From positions 248,001 through 312,000 of the forward strand of contig NZ_CP069358.1 of NCBI RefSeq assembly GCF_016864375.1: a stretch of DNA of 64,000 nt, read 5' to 3'. Each line of letters opens with the position of its first letter. The stretch's first letter is position 1. This document shows, piece by piece, positions 1 through 8,284 of the stretch. The notes beneath the pieces were generated by a model. The model had not been told where the DNA came from, ran no database searches, and was given only the letters and a program-made list of their open reading frames with translations. The translations under genes were made by a program, and so were the position numbers. The stretch is from Microvirga sp. VF16. Lineage in GTDB: Bacteria > Pseudomonadota > Alphaproteobacteria > Rhizobiales > Beijerinckiaceae.

Positions 1-723
1 TCCCTCACGAGGATGGGCCGGGAGCTCATCCCGGCTTTGCAGCGCATCGTGCGGGACCTTGATGCTGTTGTCGCCGAGGCCCGGGATGTGGCCGCGCAGC
101 GGCACGGCATCGTTCGGCTTGCCGCCTTGCCATCGTTTGCCGCGGGTGTCCTGCCGGAGATCATCGCGCGGTTCCGGGACGAGCACCCGAAGGTCTCGTT
201 CGTGATCCACGATGTGATCGCGAGCGGTGTCATTGCCCAAGTACAGGAAGAACAGGTCGATCTTGGGCTCACAGGCGGCCGCGTCGTCGATCCCGAGTTC
301 GAGGTGCTGCACACGACGCAGGATCACATGCACGTCGTCTACCCAATCGGTCATCCATTCGCAGACCTGAAGCAGGTTGATGCAGAGACGCTCGTGGAGC
401 ACCCGCTCATTCTGATGCACCCGGCCACGAGTGTGCGTGCCGTGGTGGATGCAGCGTTTCTTGCGGCGGGTCGGCTGCCCATCGTTGCTGCCGAGGCCAC
501 CTACATGTCGACCGCGGTGGGAATGGTGCGGGCAGGACTGGGGGCCGCCATCCTGCCCGGATCCGCCATGGAGGTTCGCGCTGAAAGGACCCTTCGCTCA
601 CGCTCCGTGGATGATCCAAGGTTCACCCGTGAGGTTTCGCTCATTAAGAAGGCGGGGCGAACACTCCCACCCGCGAGCGAGAGCTTTGCCCGTAACTTGA
701 TGCAAGCCCTACAAGCCGCCTGA
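1..723 (+). CDS. LysR-family transcriptional regulator, 5'-truncated by window edge
   Basis: The frame is open from base 1, so the N-terminal winged helix-turn-helix lies outside the window and the ATG at 13 is probably internal. What remains (about 240 residues) is the periplasmic-binding-protein-like effector domain of LysR regulators. It opens with the end of the linker helix, then a VRLAALPSFAAGVLPEII strand-helix, followed by the typical DLGLTGG and GMVRAGLGAAILPGSA segments. Family members bind a small co-inducer and regulate a neighbouring or divergent operon. The target cannot be told here, because the downstream cyclase is 240 bp away and the upstream side is missing. Confidence 0.88.
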   Translation, partial: SLTRMGRELIPALQRIVRDLDAVVAEARDVAAQRHGIVRLAALPSFAAGVLPEIIARFRDEHPKVSFVIHDVIASGVIAQVQEEQVDLGLTGGRVVDPEFEVLHTTQDHMHVVYPIGHPFADLKQVDAETLVEHPLILMHPATSVRAVVDAAFLAAGRLPIVAAEATYMSTAVGMVRAGLGAAILPGSAMEVRAERTLRSRSVDDPRFTREVSLIKKAGRTLPPASESFARNLMQALQAA

Positions 724-962
724 GTTGATCACCCCGGCGCCCATCGCAAGTCCGGTGTGGGTCAGAAGGCGATGATCTGTGCCTCTTAAGAACGTCCGGT
801 GTTCTCCGCTTGAGCCGACATTTGGTCGATTTGCGAGAAGTGCCAGGAGGGCCCTTGCGCAGGGTTGTGTCGTCATGGGTCTGGCCAGATAATCGTCAGG
901 CGCACTCCAAACGAGTGTAACTGCATCCTTCCGGCATCGGCAACGCACAGGTGTGATACGCC

Positions 963-2165
963 ATGCCCCATCAGCGGATCCTGGACTTCGATATTCTCGA
1001 AGTCGCCACCTGGCTGGTCGGCACGGCACGCGTGGCCCTGCCCCCGGTCGAGATCGTCGCCCAAGTCTGTGATCGGCTCGTGACCGCTGGGATCCCGCTC
1101 TGGCGGGTGCGGGTCGGGCAGCGGCTGATCAATCCCTTGCTCAGCGCCTGGGGCGTGATCTGGGTGCGCGGAACGGGAGGCACGGACTACACTGTCCCTC
1201 GCAGTGTCCTGGCCACGAGTTCCTACACCGGTAGCCCCTTCGAGCACGTCGTCAAGACGCGGACCCGCTTCTACCGCTCCCTGCGCAACCTCGACCCAGT
1301 CCATGACCATCCGGTGCTGTTCGAGCTCGCTGCGGATGGCAGCACCGATTATCTGGCCCTCCCGATCGTCTATGGGGATGGCTCGGTGCAAGGATCCTCG
1401 TTCACAACCGATGCTCCCGACCGCTTCACTCCGGAGGCCATCGCGCTGATCGAAAAGCTTAGTCCCTTTTTAGCGGCCGCGCTGGAGCCGGCCGCGATGC
1501 GCCGGTCTGCCGAGAGCCTGCTGCGGACCTACCTTGGCGACGGCCCTGCCGAGCGCATTGCCGCTGGCGCCATCCGCCGCGGTGATCAGGTGGCCATCGA
1601 AGCCGCCGTGCTGCTGACTGACCTGCGTGGATACACCATTCTGTCGGAACACTTGCCTCCCAATGAACTCCTGGAGCGCCTTGGCCAATACCAGGAGGTA
1701 GTCGTCACGGCGGTGCGGGCCGAGGGCGGGGACGTGCTGAAGTTCATCGGCGTCGGCGTGCTGGCCATCTTTCCGGTTGAGGATGGCGAACGGGAGAAGG
1801 CGAGCGGTCGCGCGCGTCGTGCCCTGGAGGCCGCCTTGTTCGAAGCCGAGCAGATCGGAGGGCTGCGTTTTGTCGGCTGCCTGCACGTCGGCTCCGTAAT
1901 CTACGGCAATATTGGCAGCCCGGATCGGCTCGACTTCACGGTGGTAGGGCCCACGGTCAACTTTGTCTGCCGGCTAGAGGCGGTTGCCAAGAGCACAAAC
2001 TCGGCCGCGGTGTGGTCTCGGGAGGTGGCGGCCTGCTTTCCAGCGGACACCACAAGGCAGCTCGGAACCTTCACGCTACAGGGGATTCCGGACGAGCAGG
2101 CGGTCTTCGAACTGATCGCACCGGACCGAGGGCTTCGGGAGAACCAAGGGCTGGCCCCGAGATAA
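963..2165 (+). CDS. Class III adenylate/guanylate cyclase-like protein, one metal Asp replaced
   Basis: The protein has 400 residues. The N-terminal ~190 residues form a soluble sensor-like region I cannot name. A class III nucleotide cyclase domain follows at about 210-370. The first metal Asp is present (LLTDLRGYT), as are the Asn and Arg of the catalytic segment (DFTVVGPTVNFVCRLE). The second metal motif, usually GDG, reads KFIGVGVLAIFP, with Val where Asp is expected (codon GTC near 1752). Known class III enzymes need both Asp residues, so this copy is probably inactive or allosteric. The fold assignment is firm; activity is an inference. It lies alone between a LysR gene and a DUF6894 gene. 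Confidence 0.85.
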   Translation: MPHQRILDFDILEVATWLVGTARVALPPVEIVAQVCDRLVTAGIPLWRVRVGQRLINPLLSAWGVIWVRGTGGTDYTVPRSVLATSSYTGSPFEHVVKTRTRFYRSLRNLDPVHDHPVLFELAADGSTDYLALPIVYGDGSVQGSSFTTDAPDRFTPEAIALIEKLSPFLAAALEPAAMRRSAESLLRTYLGDGPAERIAAGAIRRGDQVAIEAAVLLTDLRGYTILSEHLPPNELLERLGQYQEVVVTAVRAEGGDVLKFIGVGVLAIFPVEDGEREKASGRARRALEAALFEAEQIGGLRFVGCLHVGSVIYGNIGSPDRLDFTVVGPTVNFVCRLEAVAKSTNSAAVWSREVAACFPADTTRQLGTFTLQGIPDEQAVFELIAPDRGLRENQGLAPR

Positions 2166-2251
2166 AGCCCAGAACGGGGCCGGAACTTAACCTGGTTGAT
2201 GGCGGAGCGTCCAACAGCGGCGCACAACAGCGCTGGCCCGAGGAACAGACC

Positions 2252-2476
2252 ATGCCGCGCTACATCTTTAATGCATCCAGTGGCATCTGCTTTGTGCAGG
2301 AGTTCGAGATCCACCATCTCCCGGATCTGGAGACCGCCTGTCACAAGGCTCACCGGGTCGCCAGACACTTTCGCGCTTACCTGCCCCGCAACATTCGACA
2401 GGAGAACCTGACGGTCGAGATTGTGGAGGAGATGGGCCAAGAGTTTTCGATATTGCGTTTGGAAGCGCCCTTCTAA
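2252..2476 (+). CDS. DUF6894 family small protein
   Basis: This 74-residue protein begins MPRYIF and carries the DUF6894 pattern: an MPRY(F/I)F start, a central LPDLETACHKAHRVARH helix and a C-terminal EIVEEMGQEFSILRL strand pair. Such proteins are very common, often in many paralogues, in Methylobacterium and Microvirga genomes, and their function is unknown. The ATG at 2252 is chosen because the conserved domain starts exactly there; the frame is open further upstream but shows no similarity. It lies 86 bp after the cyclase on the same strand. Confidence 0.72.
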   Translation: MPRYIFNASSGICFVQEFEIHHLPDLETACHKAHRVARHFRAYLPRNIRQENLTVEIVEEMGQEFSILRLEAPF

Positions 2477-2736
2477 ACGCACAGGCAGCATATCCAACCA
2501 AGCTTCAAACAATGAGTTGCCTGGTTCCTACGGCATCAGCCGGAAAGTTAGCACCGGGTCAACCACGGTCCTTAAACGCGGCCGTGTAAAGGTCTGCTTT
2601 GATCGTGATAGCGGCCTCTTCGCGCGGAGCCATTGTTCCACCAGACCTTACTCATTCAGGACGTTCCATTGCTAAAGCATCTCTGTTCCAGAAGAGTGGC
2701 TGTTGATCGTTGGAACAACCAAATTTGGATAGTCTA

Positions 2737-3837
2737 ATGATCTTCACGGAAGGCCTGCAACAGACAGACCTGCGTGCCGAAAGAAGCTGACGATCATTTC
2801 GGGTTGATTTTGCAAGCGACCGAATTCGCGGCGGGCCAAGCGGTGTAGATCGGTGACTGATCCAGGGAGCGCGTTCGCCATCGCGCGCTTGACGAGGGCA
2901 TTGCATTGCTCCTCCGGGTTGAGCTCTGGTGCATAGGCCGGCAGATGGGCCACCGCGTAGTCCTGCGGGTGTGCCGCAATGAAAATGGTGGTTGCTCGGG
3001 AGCGATGGGCATTCAGCCGATCCCAGACCACCAGCAGCGGCGTGCCGACCTTGCGGCGGAAGAAGCGCAGCGCCTGGATGACACAGTAGCTTGAGATGCT
3101 CATGCGGAAATGGCGCGCATACAGCCTCCCATCCGGCGTGATCGCCACGATGCTCGACACCTCGCGTCGCTTGCTCACCCGCCGCAGCACCGGGGTCAGC
3201 CCGCGTCGCGCCCAGGTCGTGGCCGGCCGCGCCCGGAAGCTGTGGCCTGTCTCATCCACGAGCAGGAGGGTCCGGCGCTCCCGCCGCGCCTTTTTTTGAG
3301 CGCCACCCACTCGCGCTTGGGCCAGACCGCAATCACGAGTTCGTCGCGTTCCTTGGCCCGTGTGGCCGGGCGCTGCACGCTGAAGCCGTGCGCCTTGAGC
3401 GGCCGCTCCAGGTAGCGCGGATGATAGTGAACCCCGAACTCGCGCTCGACCAGGGCCGCGATGCGCGCGAGCGTCCACCGTTCGGTGGCAAAGCCCGCCG
3501 CGATGGCACCCCGGTCCAGCAGCCGCCCCAAGCGGGTCCAGGCCTTCTCATCGAGGCGAGGGAGTTGTCCTGGAATGGGGCGCGCTTGCAGGCCGCGCGG
3601 GCCATCCTGGGCCAGGGTGGCGGCCCAGCGGCAGACACTGGCGCGGCTGACCCCCACGTGCCGGGCGATCCCGGCCTGAGAAAGCTGCCCTTGCCGCAAC
3701 AGCCTCGCGGCCTCCAGGCGACGCTCCTCCATTTGCTCCGGCGTCAGATGCGCCGGACGCCAAACGTTGTCCTCCATCGCGCACCTCCTCACGAGGATCG
3801 ACACCACCCTATGTTACTCCATCTTCGTGAAGATCAT
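2737..3837 (-). mobile_element. IS630-family insertion sequence (copy 1)
   Basis: The ends are inverted repeats starting ATGATCTTCACG (left at 2737; right, read on the minus strand, from 3837). The right copy lacks one G of the left copy shortly after this block. A TA dinucleotide flanks both ends (2735-2736 and 3838-3839), the target duplication typical of IS630. The 1101-bp element holds one transposase gene in two overlapping frames. Confidence 0.88.
2744..3777 (-). CDS. IS630 transposase, two frames joined by probable programmed frameshift
   Basis: The N-terminal frame (start ATG 3777, preceded by the strong ribosome site AGGAGG) has a helix-turn-helix (SQAGIARHVGVSRASVCRW) and a second DNA-binding region. 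The frame changes at an A7 run (T7 on the plus strand, 3291-3297). The second frame, ending at 2744, carries the DDE catalytic domain: LLLVDETGHSF, the VVWDRLNAHRS strand and the PAYAPELNPEE segment. The A7 run is the usual site of programmed frameshifting in this family, so the gene is likely intact rather than broken. The two frames also overlap over 3196-3478, which is consistent with a shift. Confidence 0.85.
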
Positions 3838-4027
3838 TAAGACTACAGTGGAACGGAGACGGATGACCCTTCCGGAGTTCTGTGACACGCGATCAGTAGC
3901 CTCAACCTCACGGTCGCAGCCCTTTTCATTGCTCTGCACTCCCTATGGATCGATGGCATCGGCAAGCCTCGTCGCATTGGTTCAACTTGAGTGTACCCAT
4001 ATTGAACCAGAGGCTGAGGCTACGTCG

Positions 4028-4771
4028 TCATGCGCTTTGTATAAGGGCGAAGGAGGAGAGCACCGCGCCGTAGTGGCAGGCCGTCGCGACCAGCACGAAA
4101 GCGTGCCAGATCGCATTCTGAAACCGCAGGCTGTCCCATATGTGAAAGATCACGCCAACGGTATATAGAACGGCACCGGCGACGAGCAGCCCGAGGGTTG
4201 CAGTCGGCAGCGCGAGGATATGGTCCCATAGGACAACCCCGCTCCAGCCGATCAGGAGGTAGAGGCCAATCGACAGCCGATCGAAGCGGCCAGGTAGTGC
4301 GACTTTGAGGAGAATCCCGATTAGGGACGCCACCCAGACAACAATCATAAGGATCTGCGGCGTGAGTGCGCTGCCCATGCGTGTCAGGAACGGCGTGTAG
4401 GTGCCCGCAATCAGGACATAGATTGCCGCGTGATCGAAGCGGCGTAGCCACCACTTCACCGGCGAGATCGGCCACATGTTATAGGCGGCCGAGATCACTA
4501 GCACCGTCATCATCCCGACACTGTAGATCAGGGCTGGGATTAGCTCCGAAGGAGAGGGATCCGGCAGGATTGAGATCACGAGCACCGCAACGGCAATAAG
4601 CCCTAGAACGATGCCAAGGCCGTGGACGATACCATCGGCCCAGAGTTCAGCACGATCATACGCGAAGCGTCCGGCGGTCGGTCTATGCAAGCCCATTCCC
4701 CTGCAGCAATTTATTACCGCTAATACCAGTCGATTGAGGAAAGACATGGGCCGGACATGGATGTGTGGCAT
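4028..4771 (-). CDS. trhA: TrhA/hemolysin III family membrane protein (copy 1)
   Basis: This 247-residue protein has seven predicted hydrophobic segments. It shows the hemolysin III/YqfA signature: an early ELWADGIVHGLGIVLG segment, then RRFDHAAIYVLIAGTYTPFL, WWL, and a late NAIWHAFVLVATACHYGAV helix with conserved histidines. Family members are PAQR-related integral membrane proteins implicated in membrane energetics; the haemolysin name is historical. A close paralogue with the same upstream small gene lies at 26690-27433. The small gene at 4886-5113 is 114 bp upstream on the same strand, so the two are probably co-transcribed. Confidence 0.88.
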   Translation of the reverse strand: MPHIHVRPMSFLNRLVLAVINCCRGMGLHRPTAGRFAYDRAELWADGIVHGLGIVLGLIAVAVLVISILPDPSPSELIPALIYSVGMMTVLVISAAYNMWPISPVKWWLRRFDHAAIYVLIAGTYTPFLTRMGSALTPQILMIVVWVASLIGILLKVALPGRFDRLSIGLYLLIGWSGVVLWDHILALPTATLGLLVAGAVLYTVGVIFHIWDSLRFQNAIWHAFVLVATACHYGAVLSSFALIQSA

Positions 4772-4885
4772 CTGGTGGCCGGAGGCCGGACCCGGGGCCT
4801 AGGGGATAGTCCGGCGCGCGACCCGGTGCCTGCGCCCCACGGCGCTAGAAATTCGCGCTCGGCTGGAACTTTCGACCCGAGCGTC

Positions 4886-5113
4886 TCAGACGTCGTTCGC
4901 CGCCTGAAAGCCTCGGTAGACCTTCACGTCCGGATCCGGCAGCCGATCGAGCCGAGCCGCATAGGCCTCATCGTCCTCATCGGCCTCTTGAGGATACTTT
5001 CCGATCTTGAGCAGGAACCTCAGCGCCACCTCGTTGGAGCACCCATACTGACGCGCGAACCCCCGCACGAGAGACATTGTCTGCTCGTCGATGCGCTGGA
5101 AGGTCTCGATCAT
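4886..5113 (-). CDS. Small conserved protein upstream of trhA (copy 1)
   Basis: This 75-residue acidic protein begins MIETFQRIDEQTMSLV. It is close to identical in most positions to the protein at 26359-26586, including the ends GKYPQE and LPDPDVKVYRG. I do not recognise a named family. The start at 5113 is chosen because similarity to the second copy is continuous from this Met, although an upstream in-frame Met is shared in part (MEV.F). There are no membrane segments. Retention of the gene order small protein then trhA in both copies suggests they act together. Confidence 0.65.
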   Translation of the reverse strand: MIETFQRIDEQTMSLVRGFARQYGCSNEVALRFLLKIGKYPQEADEDDEAYAARLDRLPDPDVKVYRGFQAANDV

Positions 5114-5291
5114 TGTCCCGACGCCTCTGCGGTGGCGAATACTGCGAGCAAGTATGCGGGCTCCAGAGGAGAGTGGGAAGGCCACCTCCACCTTTGGGGT
5201 GTGCGAATTGGAGGCCTATTAGCCTATATTTTTTCGCACGCCCACGCTGACTACTCTCATTAAAGCCGAGTTCAGAGCGAGTGTCAGCGAA

Positions 5292-5831
5292 ATGCCAAAG
5301 TACAATTCCGATCTCCGTGGTGATGAGGGCGTCGACTTTGATCCACCTACACCCGAAGAAGTTGCCTTTGACGACGTCGTCGAAAACGTCATCTACCTGT
5401 TTCAACAGGTAAGCCGCAGCCAAGAGACTGCGTCAGCACTTTCCGAGGCGATGTACTCGCTCGACCTCCAGATGTCGCGGCGAGGAATGTATAGGCCTTC
5501 GAGAGCACAACGCGATCGACTTCTTGTTGCCGCCGTCGAGGCATATGCCGCCGCCATGCGTCGACTGCCTGACGAGTGCCCCAGAGTCAGTATCGTCACA
5601 GGGGTGTCGGTTCTGCTCGGCTTGATTTGTTACCGGGCCGCAGATGACGCTAATCGAGCAGCCCGATCACCGGATTTCTTGCCGAACATGAAGGCGTTCG
5701 CCCGTATGTTCCGCAATGAGCTCCATAACCTCTGCCTCGCGGAAGAGATGTCGACACGCGCGCGAGGGCAAGTCCATCCACGCTGGGTATCACAAGACGC
5801 CCGGACGCATGTCAGTAACTCGAAGCATTGA
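5292..5831 (+). CDS. Hypothetical protein
   Basis: A 179-residue soluble protein starting MPKYNSDLRG. It has an acidic N-terminus (DFDPPTPEEVAFDDVVENVIYL) and a largely helical middle, with one hydrophobic stretch (VSIVTGVSVLLGLICY). No family is recognised. It runs divergently from the small gene at 4886-5113 and is followed by a phage-tail gene stub, so it may belong to a decayed prophage. The coding call rests on length and composition only. Confidence 0.45.
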   Translation: MPKYNSDLRGDEGVDFDPPTPEEVAFDDVVENVIYLFQQVSRSQETASALSEAMYSLDLQMSRRGMYRPSRAQRDRLLVAAVEAYAAAMRRLPDECPRVSIVTGVSVLLGLICYRAADDANRAARSPDFLPNMKAFARMFRNELHNLCLAEEMSTRARGQVHPRWVSQDARTHVSNSKH

Positions 5832-5838
5832 GGGTGTG

Positions 5839-5997
5839 ATGGCCGACCCAACCAAGTATCAGCGTGATTACAGCTTCTCTGGCTATCAGGCCACCAATCC
5901 GGACAAGCCGCTTCCCGCACCGAGTGTCGACAACGAGTTCGAAAATCTCGGGCGGTCGGTCAACGGCGCGATCGATGGTTTTGTTGCATTAACCTGA
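5839..5997 (+). pseudogene. N-terminal stub of a phage tail protein
   Basis: The reading frame begins MADPTKYQRDYSFSGYQATN and continues with PDKPLPAPSVDNEFENL. This matches the well-known opening of many phage tail or tail-fibre proteins (DPTKY..DYSF..FQ..NPS.PLPAP.LD.E). The similarity stops after about 45 residues, near 5977, where transposon-like sequence begins, and the frame ends soon afterwards. The rest of the tail gene is missing, so this is a truncated prophage remnant. Confidence 0.6.
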
Positions 5998-6144
5998 AAA
6001 GGGCGAAGCGAATCCTGCCGAATGGGGCACTCAGGCCGCAAGACCGAAGAGTTGGTTGACGAGACGGATTTCGCCTGTCGTGCCAGGCTGTGTCAGGACG
6101 CAGTGGCCGCGGCGGATCACGCGGGCAAACGGTTCGGCCGGGCT
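5977..6144 (-). other. Remnant of a transposase gene end
   Basis: Between the phage stub and the IS6 element lies about 170 bp with a minus-strand reading frame ending PGTTGEIRLVNQLFGLAA at 6031. It looks like the 3' end of another insertion-sequence gene plus its terminal region; the segment from 5988 (ATTAACCTGA) resembles the IS6 end at 6152 in part. I cannot assign the family. It has no start and is clearly a fragment. Confidence 0.35.
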
Positions 6145-6940
6145 TGTCACGTTAACCTGAGAAGGTCGCAAGACGCCTTGCCTCAGTGATCTCAGGTCAG
6201 AACTCCAGCCGCGGCTTTCCATGCGGCCATGGCCTGGAGGCGGTGAAGGTGGGTGGCGAGGGCGGACTGGTGCGAGCGGGGCGGAACGAACAGGTTTCTG
6301 ACGGCTGAAAAGACGGATGTGAACCGCTGCAATCCGCCCGCGGACCGAAAGCCCTGCATCACCCACTCCCGCTTTCGCAGAGGTACATGGGAACTCTCAG
6401 CCCTGTTGTTCAGGCCCCTATGGGACCGATGCTCAACCCTTGGCATGACCTGCCGCTTGGCGGCCCCGTAGGAGGCCAATTTGTCGGTGATGATGCGCTT
6501 GGGTGCCACGCCTTGCTTCTTCATCAGCCGGGTCAGCAGGCGCTTCGCCGCCTTGGTGTTGCGGCGGCCTTGGACGATTTCGTCAAGCACGTACCCGTCC
6601 TGATCGACAGCCCGCCAGAGCCAGTGTTTCTTGCCAGCGATGCTGATGACGACCTCGTCCAGATGCCAAATGTCGTTTGGGCGTGGCGGCTTGCGACGAA
6701 GGCGCCGGACATACTCTGGTCCGAACTTCTTCCCCCACCGGCGGACGGTCTCATAGGAGATGAGGATGCCGCGCTCGAGCAACATCTCCTCGACGAGCCG
6801 GAGGCTCAGAGGAAATCGGAAGTATAACCAAACCGCATGGGCGATGATCTGAGGCGGGAACCGATGGCGCTTATAGCTGATGGGCTTGGTCATGCACGAG
6901 CACTTAAGCCACAAGCCACTGCCCAAAAGTTACCGTGACA
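6145..6940 (-). mobile_element. IS6-family insertion sequence
   Basis: A roughly 796-bp element (normal IS6 size) is bounded by inverted ends sharing TGTCACG and TAAC (left from 6145; right, on the minus strand, from 6940). The 8-bp flanks differ (CCGGGCTT on the left, TCCCCGTT on the right), so no target duplication is visible. The flanking genes are unrelated and both truncated. That pattern fits an IS6-mediated deletion or fusion rather than simple insertion. Confidence 0.72.
6192..6893 (-). CDS. IS6-family transposase
   Basis: The protein is about 233 residues from the Met at 6893 (MTKPISYKRHRFPP), which is where IS6 proteins normally start; the frame is open a little further upstream. 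The DDE catalytic core is visible. The first Asp is in DIWHLDEVVISIAG, the second in IITDKLASYG, and the Glu in GLNNRAESSHVPLRKRE, the hallmark IS6 motif. It is the only gene in the element and appears full length. Confidence 0.88.
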   Translation of the reverse strand: MTKPISYKRHRFPPQIIAHAVWLYFRFPLSLRLVEEMLLERGILISYETVRRWGKKFGPEYVRRLRRKPPRPNDIWHLDEVVISIAGKKHWLWRAVDQDGYVLDEIVQGRRNTKAAKRLLTRLMKKQGVAPKRIITDKLASYGAAKRQVMPRVEHRSHRGLNNRAESSHVPLRKREWVMQGFRSAGGLQRFTSVFSAVRNLFVPPRSHQSALATHLHRLQAMAAWKAAAGVLT

Positions 6941-7297
6941 TCCCCGTTCGGCCAGCTCGCGCAGGGCCGCCAGCGCGCGCTCGCTCCTGACCTCCTGCAA
7001 CACCACGAGACCGATCGTCACGACGGCGCCGGCCGTCATGAACAGGCCTTCTCCGATGTCGCCGAGCACTAGGTAAAGCCCGGCCGCGGCCAGCAGGAGC
7101 AGGAACATCGGCTCGCGCAGGATCCCGCGGACGATGTCGATCAGGCCGCGGGAGTGCTTCGCCGCAATGGCATTGGGACCATGCCGCGCGAGGCGGCGCT
7201 GCGCCTCGGCCTCGTCGAGACCCAGCGGGTGCGCGGGCATGCCGTCCGCGACGCCCGTCCCATGGGCTTTCGATGCCGCTCCCGCCTGCACGGGCAT
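6941..7297 (-). pseudogene. P-type cation ATPase, N-terminal fragment cut by IS6
   Basis: About 119 residues remain. They carry the cation-ATPase N-terminal domain (GLDEAEAQRRLARHGPNAI) and the first two membrane helices (EPMFLLLLAAAGLYLVLGDI, then a second hydrophobic helix ending QEVRSERALAALRELAE). The sequence then stops at the IS6 end near 6941. The phosphorylation and nucleotide-binding domains are gone, so no pump can be made. The intact gene would have followed the universal stress gene 27 bp upstream on the same strand. Confidence 0.82.
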
Positions 7298-7324
7298 GTC
7301 AGCTCCCCGGCGACATGGCCCGCC

Positions 7325-8158
7325 TCAATGGGCCACCAGGATCGGGATTTCCGAGGCGGTGAGCATGTCGCGCGTTGCGCCGCCGAACACCTGCTCCCGC
7401 AGGCGGGTGTGGCCGTAGGCCCCCATGATGACGAGGTCTGCGGAAATGCGGCGCGCCTCATCGAGGATGACCTCGGCAATGGAGCGGTCCTCGCTCTCGG
7501 CGGTGACGACCTCCGCAACGACATTGTGGTGCGCGAGATGAGCCGTCAGCTCCGTGCAGGGCTTGCTGTCCGCCGGAGGATCGACGACCAGGACCACCGT
7601 GCGTGAGGCCTGCTCGATGAACTCCATGCCTTCACGCAGGGCGCGGGCCGACTCGCGGGTGCCGCTCCAGGCAACCAGCACGGTCTCGATCGGGCCCTGC
7701 CGGTGGCGGCCGGGCGGCACGAGCAGCAAGGCGCGCCCGCTGCCGAAGAGCACTGCCTCGACCAGGTCCGGCCAGACCGCTGCCTTGGCCGCGCCGTAGG
7801 GCCGCGTGGCGACGAACAGATCGGCGCAGCGCGCCTGTTGCACCACCTTTCCGGTCAATACGCCGAACGGCTCGTCGTACCGGCGCAGCTCGCTCGGCAC
7901 CTGAAGGCCGGCCCATCGCTGCTTCAGCCACTTGGCCTTGGCATCACCGTCCCGCATGGCCTGGTCCTGAAGCTCGGTCAGGACCTGGATCGCGGCCGCG
8001 CCGCCATCCATGGGCATGGCGACCGTGAGATCGGGAAGCTGGTTGGTGAAGAGCCCGATCAGTTGGACCCGATTCGCCGATGCCAGCGCCTGCGCGTGCT
8101 CAAGCCGGATCTCGTCCTCGGGACTGCCGTCGAGATGCACCATGATGTCCTTGATCAT
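7325..8158 (-). CDS. Tandem universal stress protein (UspA family)
   Basis: The start at 8158 (MIKDIMVHLDGSPEDEIR) is preceded by GGAGAGGG and gives 277 residues. There are two UspA domains. The N-terminal one is degenerate. The C-terminal one has an IETVLVAWSGTRESARALRE opening and the nucleotide-binding loop GAYGHTRLREQVFGGATRDML, ending SEIPILVAH. Tandem Usp proteins in alphaproteobacteria take part in stress and low-oxygen responses. It sits in a minus-strand run with an alcohol dehydrogenase and Hsp20 upstream and an ATPase stub downstream, a layout common in stress islands. Confidence 0.88.
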   Translation of the reverse strand: MIKDIMVHLDGSPEDEIRLEHAQALASANRVQLIGLFTNQLPDLTVAMPMDGGAAAIQVLTELQDQAMRDGDAKAKWLKQRWAGLQVPSELRRYDEPFGVLTGKVVQQARCADLFVATRPYGAAKAAVWPDLVEAVLFGSGRALLLVPPGRHRQGPIETVLVAWSGTRESARALREGMEFIEQASRTVVLVVDPPADSKPCTELTAHLAHHNVVAEVVTAESEDRSIAEVILDEARRISADLVIMGAYGHTRLREQVFGGATRDMLTASEIPILVAH

Positions 8159-8284
8159 CGCCCTCTCCTTCCGCGTGCCCCGACACGGCCGCGTGCCGGA
8201 GCTGTCGTCGACCATCAAGCGCTCGATATCGGATGCACGCCTTGATCCTGAGCAAACCGCTGGCGGCATCCATCCGAGAGTTGC

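Noticed and set aside
3767..4168. A 133-residue plus-strand frame beside the first IS630 element
   Set aside because: It begins in the element end and overlaps the trhA gene antisense; no recognisable domain.
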